Positions 1-6,917 of a DNA stretch of 8,297 nucleotides are shown here, one piece after another. The notes below the pieces were generated by a model, which was not told where the DNA came from, did no database searches, and saw nothing but the letters and a program-made list of their open reading frames with translations. The stretch lies in NCBI GenBank assembly GCA_900557505.1, contig USTC01000035.1:1-8297 (forward strand). The letters run 5' to 3'. This stretch comes from an uncultured Collinsella sp. Lineage in GTDB: Bacteria; Actinomycetota; Coriobacteriia; Coriobacteriales; Coriobacteriaceae. A program made the position numbers and the translations under genes. Within the stretch, counting starts at the first letter, position 1; every line of letters begins with the position of its first letter.

Positions 1-11
1 ACACCGAAGCC

Positions 12-713
12 TCACATAAAAGCAACAAAAAAATGCGCTTTCTCGGTCGCGGCCTTGCTCGCACCCAACGCCGCGCGATAGGCGTCGGCGAGTGCCGAGG
101 TATCGGCCTGGCCGCGCGCCACGCACACATCGTCCATGCCGCCCGGCAGCTGGCTCGATAGCTCCAGCAGGTCGCGCACCAGACCTTTGATGGTGGTACC
201 GGCGCCAAACGGCCCGCCCTCGCCCGCCATGGGATACCAAGCGTAGAGGGCCTTAAGCGAGGCGGCGAGCTCAGGCGCGGCATCGGGCGCCGTCGCGCGC
301 CCCAGCACATGCTCGACAGCCTGATCCATAAGCTCATCGGTATCGGTAAGCACCGTGAACTCGGGATCGATGCCCAGCTCCAACGCATGCGCGCGCAGGA
401 TGCGCGAACACATACCGTGAATGGTCGAGATCCAAGCGTCGTCGACGGTCAGGGCCTCCTCGTCCATACCCTCTTCGATAAGCGCGCGACGCACGCGGTC
501 GCGAATCTCGGCCGCGGCATCTTTGGTGAAGGTAATGGCGAGCACCTGGTCCAGATGCTCAACGAACGGACCGGATTCGGGCGAGAGCGCGTAGACGATG
601 CGGCGCGTGAGGGTAAAGGTCTTGCCCGAACCGGCACCCGCCGAGACAAACAGCGGACGGTCGAGCGTTTTGACGATCTGCAGCTGTTGCGGCATCAAAG
701 TCGAAAGATCCAT
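12..713 (-). CDS. addA: AddA helicase-nuclease subunit, N-terminal part, frame closed early
   Basis: This is the N-terminus of a UvrD/Rep-type (superfamily 1A) helicase, the AddA subunit of the AddAB double-strand-break resection enzyme. Visible parts are a Q-motif region (PQQ, residues 8-10), Walker A SAGAGSGKT (24-32, K31 binding ATP), motif Ia ITFTKDAAAEIRDRV (60-74) and STIHG (96-100). The start follows addB's TAG by 3 nt and has a Shine-Dalgarno inside addB. AddA proteins are normally about 1150-1250 residues, with more helicase motifs and a C-terminal RecB-type nuclease. Here a TGA at 12-14 ends the frame after 233 residues. Just upstream is a run of seven T's (plus-strand A's 27-33), and the last residues (HFFVAFM) come from unusually AT-rich codons. 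Either other frame stays open to the window edge. A frameshift, by mutation, sequencing error or slippage, is more likely than a natural end. The family call is secure; integrity is not. Confidence 0.85.
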   Translation of the reverse strand: MDLSTLMPQQLQIVKTLDRPLFVSAGAGSGKTFTLTRRIVYALSPESGPFVEHLDQVLAITFTKDAAAEIRDRVRRALIEEGMDEEALTVDDAWISTIHGMCSRILRAHALELGIDPEFTVLTDTDELMDQAVEHVLGRATAPDAAPELAASLKALYAWYPMAGEGGPFGAGTTIKGLVRDLLELSSQLPGGMDDVCVARGQADTSALADAYRAALGASKAATEKAHFFVAFM

Positions 714-716
714 GGT

Positions 717-3700
717 CTACACGTCCCTCCTTACAAACGTTCCTTCGTGGTTATACGAGCAGCGCGCATGCGCGGCCTGAGCCGACATCGGGTCGACGGC
801 GGCAACGTCGCCTGCCTCGAGTTCGTGCAGGCGCTCGGCGATGCCGGCCTCCACGCGATCGAGCAGGGCGTCGAAGTCCATGCTGCCACCCTCGCCGGGA
901 AAGCCCTTCTTAAGCCCCGGGATGCGGCCGTCACCACGCTCCTCCTCGAGCAGCTCGGCACTCGCGGCGCCGCGCAGCGCCGGTTTGCCGCCCTTGGTCG
1001 AAAAATAGAGCGCCGCACGGGCATCCAGATCCAGCGCCCGGCGCATGGCCTGCGCATAGATAAGCGTCTGGGTATGGGGCGGCAGCCACCGCGGGTCGTC
1101 GATGGCGGGCTCGCCCGATTCCTCGTCGCGCACCGTGGGGTCGGCGAGTTTAAACTCCTCAACGCCCGTGCGATGCTTGTAGTCGATTACCACGGCGCGA
1201 TTCTCGGCATCCACATCCACGCGGTCGATGCGCCCGCCGAGCGGCCAGCCGGCATACTCGACCTGGAGCTCGTTGAACGCAAACTCCAGGTAGCGCGGCG
1301 CGAAGGGCGCGAGCGCCTCGGACTCGTAGGCAAGAACGCCCTCCAGCTGCGGCAAAATCTCGGCCACCTGGCGCTCCTCCACCGGGGAGAGCGGCACGAG
1401 CGGGCCCTCGGTACCGCGCTTGCCCGCATGCTCGGCCAAGGTCTCGTCAAAGACCTCGCGCAGCAGCTCCTTCGCGCGTGGCAGATTCATGGGTGTCACG
1501 CGCTCCATGCCCTCCTGGGGCAGACGGGCATGCAAGTGTTCCAGCACGTCGTGGACAAAGTTGCCCTTCTCCATATTGCCAAAGCCAGCGTCGATCGACT
1601 GGGGCTTCACGCGGTACGAGACGAACCAGCATAGCGGGCAGGTCGAATAGGCCTCGATCTGCGAGGCAGACGTCAGGCGCGGCACCAGCGGCGCATCCTC
1701 GCCCTCGCCATCGCGACGACGCAGGACCAGATACGGAATGGCTTCATCGCTCAGATGCTGGGGGGCTTCGCAGGTCACGCGCTCGCGCCTAAGACCTTCG
1801 CCTGCCGCGGGATCGAAGTCCCTTACGATATCGCCCTCACCCACACACTTCGCCTTGTCGGCGCCAACGGCCTTAGCGTCGTCAGCGGCCTTGTCGGCGT
1901 CAGCGGCCTTAGCATCGTTAGCGGCCTCGGCATGCGCCCGCAACTCGGTCCACACGGCCGCCGGATAGCACTCGCGCGCCTGACGATCGTGGGTCACACG
2001 GGCGAGCGTAACCGGACCACGCGACGCTTGTATCGCGCGGCCAAAGCGTGCGCGCAGCAAGGCCGCAGGCTCAAGCGTCACGTCCTCGCGACCGAGGCTC
2101 GCCGTCAGCGTGGTCAGCGGCCCCTCTTCGTGTGAGAGCGGATAGCTGTCCAGATCGACATCGGCAAACAGCACGGCATCGTAGCTGCCGGGGCGCAGAG
2201 CCGCCGCATCGGCAAGCGAAGCAAAGCGAACCTGGGCGCGTGGCGCACGGTCAACCTCGTAGGTCTCGTAATCGTAGGCGGCGCTACGCTTGTCCACCTT
2301 GGTTCGAATGTCATCGAGCACGGGCACGGTCGCGGCCTGCGACACGTTGAGCGCACGGGCGTCATTCATAAGGATGTCGATGACGTGGCGCAGCAGGGCC
2401 ACCTCCGCCTGGCGACGGGCCTGACCGTCGAGACCGCCAAGTGCGCGATCGGGCAGTGCCTCGGCAACGGCAAGCATGGCCTTGAGCGCCGTCACGGGTT
2501 TGTCGCGCCACAGCGCCTGGAACACGTCCGAGATCACGCACGGCACGCTCTTAAACCAGTTCTCGTCGCTCGCCGCTTTACGCGCGCCCCTCACCTGGCC
2601 CTGCACGCTCTGCAGCAGGCTCTTGACGCCCGCAGTGGTCTTGCTGCGCGACAGTCGCATATTCTTGTCGAACGTGCGCGCGCTGGCGGCGTCGGCACCC
2701 GAAAGCGGGCTGTAAATCCAGTCGGTAAGCTCCGGAGCGGGCCACCACTCAGTCTTAGAAGCTGCCCCTTCGTCGGCGGCCTTCATACGCTCGATCAGGT
2801 TGGCGAGCGCCGTGAACTGCCTGCCCGCAATGGATTGGGAAAACGCCGTGAACTCGGCCGTCTCGGCAGCAACGTGGCGCGCCGCCAAACGAGCGGCAAG
2901 CTCGCCGAACAGCTGGGGTGCCCGGGCGGACACCACGAGTACGCGCACGGGATCGACGGGTGCGGAGGCGGCATCGTTGACCTTGGACTCCTTGCGCGCT
3001 TTCACCATCTTATCGATGACGTCCGCATAGACACGGGCACGGGCATGGGGCCCGGCGACTTCCACAAAGGCAGGACGTACGACGGACTTTGGAGCAATCG
3101 CGGGAGCGCCGGCATCCTCGTCCAGCGGCGCGATCTCAAACAGCACACCGCGGACATCAAATGCCGCGGCAAGCTCCTCGCGCATCGCCGCTTGCTCGCG
3201 GGCAAGCAGCACGACAACCTCTCCCCCGTTGTTTGCCACGGCGGACAGCAGCTCGAGCAGGCTATACGTAAATGACGTGACGCCGCGCACGCAAACGGCG
3301 CGGGCGCACCCCGGCAGGTTGTCGGCCAAAGCGCCGGCCATAATGTCAGCCGCCTCGCAGGGCTCGACCATATCTCGACGGTCCAAACCGCGCGCATAGG
3401 CGCACAAAAGTTCAAACACGCGAGCCTCGGCGTCGCTTCTGGGCTTGGGCTTGCAAACGTTGTCGCAGCAACGCTCGGCACCTGTCCCTGCCACACCCGG
3501 CAGCACATCGCGAGCCATACGCGCGAGCATACGCACCGTGCCCTGGCTGCGCGAAAGCGGCTGCAGGTCGGCGTCGTCGAGACGCGCTACCATGTCCGAA
3601 AACAGCATCTGGCGCTGCAGGTTGTCGACGAAACCGCGCCCGTCGCCCAAAAGCTCCCAAAGCGAGCGAAGCCACGATGTAGGCGTCTTGTAGTCAATAC

Positions 3701-3869
3701 CCAGCGAAACGCCGGCTTCCGCCGCATCATGACGGCACAGGTCGAGCTCGGCAAACGTTGGCGCCAGCAGCACGGCACGCCCGTGGCGGGCAATAAGGTC
3801 GGCAAGCAGCGCCGCCTCGGCATCGCTCAAATCCGCGCCGGCGTTGGTGGTATAGATTCGAACAGGCAT
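717..3869 (-). CDS. addB: AddB/RexB-like helicase-nuclease subunit with RecB-type nuclease domain
   Basis: This is the partner subunit of AddA, 1050 residues, acting on double-strand DNA ends in the cytoplasm before RecA loading. The C-terminal PD-(D/E)XK nuclease looks intact: GNFVHDVLEHL (H773), GRIDRVD (D882), VIDYK (D896, K898) and QTLIYAQ (Q934, Y938). The N-terminal part resembles the inactive helicase fold of AddB. No Walker A is present near the start, where Bacillus AddB has one. The AddB Fe-S cluster needs one cysteine before the nuclease domain and three near the C-terminus. Here I see C744 and C747, but only C1037 in the tail (ARCSYNHEGTFVRRDV), so the cluster is probably lost, as in streptococcal RexB. 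A low-complexity Ala/Asp/Lys linker lies at about 649-673. The start has GGAGG 3 nt upstream and an in-frame TAG before any earlier ATG. A weak -10 (TAGGAT, minus, 3909-3914) may drive the operon. Confidence 0.9.
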   Translation of the reverse strand: MPVRIYTTNAGADLSDAEAALLADLIARHGRAVLLAPTFAELDLCRHDAAEAGVSLGIDYKTPTSWLRSLWELLGDGRGFVDNLQRQMLFSDMVARLDDADLQPLSRSQGTVRMLARMARDVLPGVAGTGAERCCDNVCKPKPRSDAEARVFELLCAYARGLDRRDMVEPCEAADIMAGALADNLPGCARAVCVRGVTSFTYSLLELLSAVANNGGEVVVLLAREQAAMREELAAAFDVRGVLFEIAPLDEDAGAPAIAPKSVVRPAFVEVAGPHARARVYADVIDKMVKARKESKVNDAASAPVDPVRVLVVSARAPQLFGELAARLAARHVAAETAEFTAFSQSIAGRQFTALANLIERMKAADEGAASKTEWWPAPELTDWIYSPLSGADAASARTFDKNMRLSRSKTTAGVKSLLQSVQGQVRGARKAASDENWFKSVPCVISDVFQALWRDKPVTALKAMLAVAEALPDRALGGLDGQARRQAEVALLRHVIDILMNDARALNVSQAATVPVLDDIRTKVDKRSAAYDYETYEVDRAPRAQVRFASLADAAALRPGSYDAVLFADVDLDSYPLSHEEGPLTTLTASLGREDVTLEPAALLRARFGRAIQASRGPVTLARVTHDRQARECYPAAVWTELRAHAEAANDAKAADADKAADDAKAVGADKAKCVGEGDIVRDFDPAAGEGLRRERVTCEAPQHLSDEAIPYLVLRRRDGEGEDAPLVPRLTSASQIEAYSTCPLCWFVSYRVKPQSIDAGFGNMEKGNFVHDVLEHLHARLPQEGMERVTPMNLPRAKELLREVFDETLAEHAGKRGTEGPLVPLSPVEERQVAEILPQLEGVLAYESEALAPFAPRYLEFAFNELQVEYAGWPLGGRIDRVDVDAENRAVVIDYKHRTGVEEFKLADPTVRDEESGEPAIDDPRWLPPHTQTLIYAQAMRRALDLDARAALYFSTKGGKPALRGAASAELLEEERGDGRIPGLKKGFPGEGGSMDFDALLDRVEAGIAERLHELEAGDVAAVDPMSAQAAHARCSYNHEGTFVRRDV
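725..732 (-). promoter_or_regulatory. Ribosome binding site of addA inside the end of addB
   Basis: On the minus strand AAGGAGGG lies 11 nt before the addA ATG, within the last codons of addB. Together with the 3-nt gap between addB TAG and addA ATG it fixes the addA start and suggests translational coupling, which would keep the two subunits in similar amounts. Confidence 0.75.
1852..1923 (-). repeat. 18-bp tandem repeat in addB, four units arranged as two 36-bp dimers
   Basis: On the plus strand four 18-bp units begin at 1852, 1870, 1888 and 1906. Units 1 and 3 begin GCCTTGTCGGCG; units 2 and 4 begin GCCTTAGC. The real period is therefore 36 bp, present twice, with a decayed fifth unit after 1923. 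In AddB it encodes two 12-residue Ala/Asp/Lys-rich blocks (NDAKAADADKA and DDAKAVGADKA, about residues 649-673) between the helicase-like and nuclease parts. This looks like a flexible or helical linker that grew by tandem duplication, and copy number may differ between strains. Confidence 0.75.
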
Positions 3870-3954
3870 GGTCCTCCACTCAAACCGTTCGCAATATTCA
3901 ATGCTTCCATCCTACCCGCCCACGCGGACAGATTGCTACCTCAGCTCCATGTTT

Positions 3955-3985
3955 TGGTGCAAAGCAACCTGACCCCAACGCACCA
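3955..3985. repeat. 31-nt palindromic element, REP-like
   Basis: TGGTGC at 3955-3960 pairs with GCACCA at 3980-3985 around a 19-nt loop. The minus strand reads TTGGGGTCAGG at its centre. A second 31-nt palindrome at 5148-5178 has TTGGGGACGGG at the same offset but different arms. There is no adjoining T-run, so it is not an ordinary terminator. It lies between the yerC-like terminator and addB. REP/MITE-type origin is inferred from form only. Confidence 0.5.
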
Positions 3986-4000
3986 GCCGATTGCGGGCAT

Positions 4001-4027
4001 ATAAAAACCGCCCCCGAAGGGACGGTT
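4001..4027 (-). terminator. Rho-independent terminator of the yerC-like gene
   Basis: Reading the minus strand, AACCG pairs with CGGTT, and beyond a single mismatch three more GC pairs close a four-base loop (stem 4006-4027). A T-run (plus-strand A's 4003-4007) overlaps and follows the right arm. It starts 27 nt after the TAG of the yerC-like gene, so the regulator and addBA are probably transcribed separately. Confidence 0.8.
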
Positions 4028-4054
4028 CTGCACAATTCGTTTGTTGTCGCTGGC

Positions 4055-4354
4055 CTACTCGCCATCCTCCAGCTTGATGAGGATCTTGCGATAGCCGCCG
4101 TACTCGCCGTTCAGCGCCTTTGAAACGCGGCTCACCGTAGTGGACGAAGCGCCGGTGCGGGCCTGAACCTCAACATAAGGCTCGCCCTCATCCAGATAGC
4201 GCGCAACCTGCAGACGTTGCGAAAGATCGCAGATCTCGCGCGGCGTGCAGATATCGGTCAAAAACGCTTGGATATCCTTCTCGTCATCCAAAAGACTAAA
4301 TGCGTGGACCAGCTGCTTGACATCAGGCTTGTCAAACATGTTCTCGATATTCAT
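4055..4354 (-). CDS. YerC/TrpR-superfamily DNA-binding regulator
   Basis: This 99-residue protein belongs to the YerC/YecD group of the Trp-repressor superfamily, all-helical proteins that bind DNA as dimers. The recognisable block is TPREICDLSQRLQVARYLDEG (about 37-57) followed by the helix-turn-helix YVEVQARTGASSTTVSRVSKAL (about 60-81), matching the TrpR pattern of a TP-[DR]E start and a GA-x-x-T-T/I-x-R recognition helix. The tail ends acidic. Length fits the family. The start has a modest GGCGGTGAT Shine-Dalgarno and initiates the usual N-terminal helix. The gene has its own terminator and is divergent from the membrane-protein gene at 4678. TrpR responds to tryptophan, but the YerC group has no well-established ligand, so no target is claimed. 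Confidence 0.88.
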   Translation of the reverse strand: MNIENMFDKPDVKQLVHAFSLLDDEKDIQAFLTDICTPREICDLSQRLQVARYLDEGEPYVEVQARTGASSTTVSRVSKALNGEYGGYRKILIKLEDGE

Positions 4355-4677
4355 CGATCACCGCCAAACCCGCCATAAGGCATCGAAGTTGATACTGACA
4401 TCGGGCATCGTTCGCCCGTTCTATGCAATAGGGCAACGCCTGTGGCTTTTGCCCGTAGCAGTTTAGCACACCACCAAACTAAAGCGACAAAACTCTCTGC
4501 CAGCGGCGCGTTTTCTAGGACGAACGCCGTTTTGAAACCGAATGCGCACGCAAGCTCCACGAATATCTGAGACAATGGGCGCCCAAACAGAGCCGTGCCC
4601 GAGCATCTGTCCGAGTTGCAAAGGCATGTGCCTCTCACGCTCCCTCACCACGCCATGCGCAAGAAAGGATTCACACC
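4355..4677. other. 323-nt divergent intergenic region, no convincing gene
   Basis: This gap lies between the start of the yerC-like gene (minus) and the membrane-protein gene (plus). It should hold promoters for both. On the minus strand I see an extended -10 (separate entry). On the plus strand the best candidate is a weak extended -10, TGAGACAAT at 4568-4576, about 100 nt before the ATG, without a good -35. An open frame on the minus strand (4351-4638, GTG start) overlaps the regulator's ATG by ATGA, but it is compositionally unremarkable, resembles no family I know and has a poorly placed ribosome site. I see no RNA gene here. Confidence 0.5.
4460..4490 (-). promoter_or_regulatory. Candidate promoter of the yerC-like gene
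   Basis: On the minus strand TGCTAAACT forms an extended -10 (hexamer TAAACT at 4460-4465, TG at 4467-4468). A TTGTCG at 4485-4490 could act as -35, but its 19-nt spacer is long. The 5' leader would be about 100 nt. The extended TG is the main support. Confidence 0.35.
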
Positions 4678-5043
4678 ATGCGCTTTATGCTCAACTGGCT
4701 TTTGACCTCAATCGCCATCGCGATCGCAACGTTTCTCGTCCCCGGCATTCAGCCCTTCGGCATGGCCGACGCCTGGGTCTGCTTTGCCTTCGTGGGACTG
4801 TTCCTGAACATCGTCGATTCGCTCGTCAAGCCGTTCCTGACGGTTATCTCGCTGCCGCTCACGATCATTACGCTGGGTATTTTTCAGCTCGTAGTCAACA
4901 GCTTTATGCTCGAGCTGGCCAGCTATCTGTCGGTCAATCTGCTGGGCGCGGGCATCTCCATCGCCAGCTTTGGATCGGCCTTTATGGGCAGCATCCTGGT
5001 GTCCATCATGCGCAGCATCCTCGACAGCATCGCCGAGGGCTAA
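4678..5043 (+). CDS. Small four-helix membrane protein, YvlD / 'phage holin 4_2' family
   Basis: This 121-residue protein is almost entirely membrane-spanning, with helices at about 5-22, 31-49, 54-74 and 92-114. The central stretch, with N44, KP (51-52), SLPLTIITLGIFQLVVNS (58-75) and ML (77-78), matches the PF04020 family signature of an asparagine, a KP turn, the SLP-TLG-F run and a second asparagine. Members are labelled 'phage holin' by distant similarity, but most are chromosomal, sit outside prophages and include Bacillus YvlD, linked to envelope-stress operons. No phage genes flank it here, so an envelope role is likelier than lysis. AAAGGA lies 8 nt before the ATG; a second in-frame ATG at 4687 is less well placed. 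It is a single-gene unit closed by the hairpin at 5084. Confidence 0.88.
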   Translation: MRFMLNWLLTSIAIAIATFLVPGIQPFGMADAWVCFAFVGLFLNIVDSLVKPFLTVISLPLTIITLGIFQLVVNSFMLELASYLSVNLLGAGISIASFGSAFMGSILVSIMRSILDSIAEG

Positions 5044-5083
5044 AACGGCCATTCCGGCCGCGCCCGTCTCAACAGCCCAAAAC

Positions 5084-5120
5084 GAAGGCCGCCCATCACA
5101 AAAATGGGCGGCCTTCTTAT
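5084..5120 (+). terminator. Strong intrinsic terminator after the membrane-protein gene, possibly bidirectional
   Basis: A perfect 13-bp stem (GAAGGCCGCCCAT at 5084-5096 with its complement at 5104-5116) encloses a 7-nt loop and is followed by TTATTT. It starts 41 nt after the stop codon. The opposite strand reads GTTTTG beyond the stem, so it may also stop transcription of the convergent Rrf2 gene. Confidence 0.9.
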
Positions 5121-5147
5121 TTGCCAAGTCTCAAAGGGCGAGAGAAT

Positions 5148-5178
5148 CTGCCATTTCCACCCCGTCCCCAAATGGCAG
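5148..5178. repeat. 31-nt palindromic element, REP-like
   Basis: CTGCCATTT at 5148-5156 pairs perfectly with AAATGGCAG at 5170-5178 around a 13-nt loop. The minus strand has TTGGGGACGGG at the centre, at the same offset as TTGGGGTCAGG in the equally long element at 3955-3985, while the arms differ. It lies 5 nt beyond the end of the Rrf2 gene and could form a 3' hairpin on that transcript, but there is no T-run. Confidence 0.55.
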
Positions 5179-5183
5179 GTGGG

Positions 5184-5612
5184 CTAGATCACGTAGTCGT
5201 AGCCTTCGTTGGGAGCGACAAGTTGATCGAGCGTCACACCGTCGAGGTAGTCGTTGATAAGCTTGTCCAGGTTCTTCCACACGTCGAGCGTGGGGCACTC
5301 GTCAGAGCGCGAACAACCCTTGCAGTCGCCATCCAGGCAGGCGACCGGCGCCAGGCTGCCCTCGGTCAGGCGCAAGATCTCGCCCACCGCGTACTGCTCG
5401 GGCGGGCGCGTGAGCACATAGCCGCCGCCCTTGCCGCGCATGCCCGAGAGCATGTTGGCGCGCACGAGCGTAGCCAGAATATTCTCGAGGTACTTCTCCG
5501 AAATACCCTGACGCGCCGCAATCTCTTTAAGCGGGATACGGCCTGTCGCCTGGTGCTCGGCCAGGTCGACCATAACGCGCAGGGCATATCTGCCCTTTGT
5601 GGAAACCAACAT
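5184..5612 (-). CDS. Rrf2-family transcriptional regulator with a cysteine cluster (IscR/CymR-like)
   Basis: This 142-residue winged helix-turn-helix repressor starts with the family's MLVSTKGRYALRVMVDLA. The helix-turn-helix spans about 26-50 (IAARQGISEKYLENILATL), and the wing is GMRGKGGGYVLTRP (57-70). A cysteine loop follows: C92-x4-C97-x2-C100-x5-C106. In this family such loops usually hold an Fe-S cluster (IscR, NsrR, RsrR), whereas Bacillus CymR lacks them. The C-terminal TLDQL and aromatic end (YDYVI) resemble CymR and clostridial relatives. The start is fixed by the conserved N-terminus, with AAAGG 11 nt upstream. The gene is divergent from cysK, a typical arrangement for a local sulphur or Fe-S regulator that also controls itself. 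Likely roles are repression of cysK and/or Fe-S and tRNA-thiolation genes; the ligand is inferred. Confidence 0.92.
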   Translation of the reverse strand: MLVSTKGRYALRVMVDLAEHQATGRIPLKEIAARQGISEKYLENILATLVRANMLSGMRGKGGGYVLTRPPEQYAVGEILRLTEGSLAPVACLDGDCKGCSRSDECPTLDVWKNLDKLINDYLDGVTLDQLVAPNEGYDYVI

Positions 5613-5643
5613 ATATATAGCTGCCTTTCGGTCTTTTAATTCG

Positions 5644-5654
5644 TAGAAATTCTA
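5644..5654 (-). promoter_or_regulatory. Candidate -10 and overlapping operator of the Rrf2 gene
   Basis: TAGAAATTCTA is a perfect 5-bp inverted repeat with one central base. On the minus strand it contains TAGAAT (5649-5654), a good -10 about 37 nt before the start codon. No good -35 is visible at 17-18 nt. A palindrome on the -10 of a repressor gene fits autoregulation, but the site's length is modest for an Rrf2 operator. Confidence 0.4.
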
Positions 5655-5725
5655 GCCGAAAAATTGGTTTTGAAAATACCTATTCCCGTCAAGATGGTTA
5701 ATCGACTCGTAATAATCTTCTATTT

Positions 5726-5742
5726 CCTATTGCGTTACTAGG
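5726..5742. promoter_or_regulatory. Candidate operator over the upstream cysK promoter
   Basis: CCTATTGCGTTACTAGG has inverted CCTA/TAGG ends and covers the -35 of the first cysK promoter. The CCTAT motif also occurs at 5679-5683 and at 5783-5787 on the second promoter's -10. The recurrence in a regulator-target intergenic region suggests a binding site, probably for the divergent Rrf2 protein. It is a pattern match, not a known consensus. Confidence 0.3.
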
Positions 5743-5758
5743 CTTTGGTGTCTACTAT
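5730..5758 (+). promoter_or_regulatory. cysK promoter P1 (distal)
   Basis: TTGCGT at 5730-5735, a 17-nt spacer and TACTAT at 5753-5758 form a good housekeeping-type promoter. Its -10 ends 2 nt before the -35 of P2. The leader would be about 100 nt. Confidence 0.55.
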
Positions 5759-5760
5759 GC

Positions 5761-5790
5761 TTGTCAACAGCAAAACGAACAACCTATAAG
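5761..5790 (+). promoter_or_regulatory. cysK promoter P2 (proximal) with palindrome on the -10
   Basis: TTGTCA at 5761-5766, an 18-nt spacer and TATAAG at 5785-5790 make the best promoter in the window. The -10 sits inside AACCTATAAGGTT (5781-5793), a 5-bp inverted repeat around ATA, so a bound repressor would block it. The leader is about 70 nt and includes a small stem, ACCGT (5816-5820) with ACGGT (5829-5833). No known riboswitch is recognised. Confidence 0.65.
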
Positions 5791-5865
5791 GTTTGTGGGT
5801 TTCGCTGCCACACACACCGTAAAACCACACGGTATCCAGTCATTTGAACACTTTGGAGGTTCACC

Positions 5866-6804
<939 letters not shown>

Positions 6805-6809
6805 AGCTT

Positions 6810-6826
6810 CTCGTTCTTAGAACGAG
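6810..6826 (+). other. Short hairpin just after cysK
   Basis: CTCGTTC, TTA, GAACGAG forms a perfect 7-bp stem 5 nt after the cysK stop. No T-run follows, so it is more likely a 3' end stabiliser or weak pause site than a full terminator. The next terminator-like structure is at 6918-6956. Confidence 0.4.
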
Positions 6827-6904
6827 TCCAAGGCACGCCGGTCTCCCCTCTCTTCTGGCAGTCTGACCTCATCCCAACAGGATGCCCCACGAGACGTCCG
6901 AACT

Positions 6905-6913
6905 TGCTACAAT
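6905..6913 (+). promoter_or_regulatory. Extended -10 promoter upstream of mnmA
   Basis: TGCTACAAT gives a TG extension plus TACAAT (6908-6913). The expected -35 position (6885-6890) has no match, as is common for extended -10 promoters. Transcription would start near 6919-6921, at the left arm of the hairpin at 6918. No promoter is apparent between that hairpin and mnmA, a gap of only 29 nt. Confidence 0.55.
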
Positions 6914-6917
6914 GTCT

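Noticed and set aside
309..1634. Long plus-strand open frame of 441 codons opposite addA and addB
   Set aside because: It lies wholly antisense to two genes with clear helicase and nuclease motifs, is rich in Arg, His, Gly and Ala as antisense frames in GC-rich DNA are, and matches no known family.
4351..4638. Minus-strand 95-codon frame overlapping the yerC-like start by ATGA
   Set aside because: The overlap is suggestive, but the GTG start has a ribosome site only about 1 nt away, a promoter candidate lies inside it, and the protein shows no family features.
4678..5043. Evidence of a prophage from the 'holin' label
   Set aside because: The family is mostly chromosomal, and no endolysin, structural, integrase or att-like sequence is present.
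4542..5639. Plus-strand open frame of 365 codons across the membrane-protein gene and the Rrf2 gene
   Set aside because: It passes through a terminator and two genes with recognised families in other frames, and its product is low-complexity with no motif.
5791..5865. Riboswitch or T-box in the cysK leader
   Set aside because: The leader is only about 70 nt with one 5-bp stem, and has no T-box sequence or SAM-riboswitch core.
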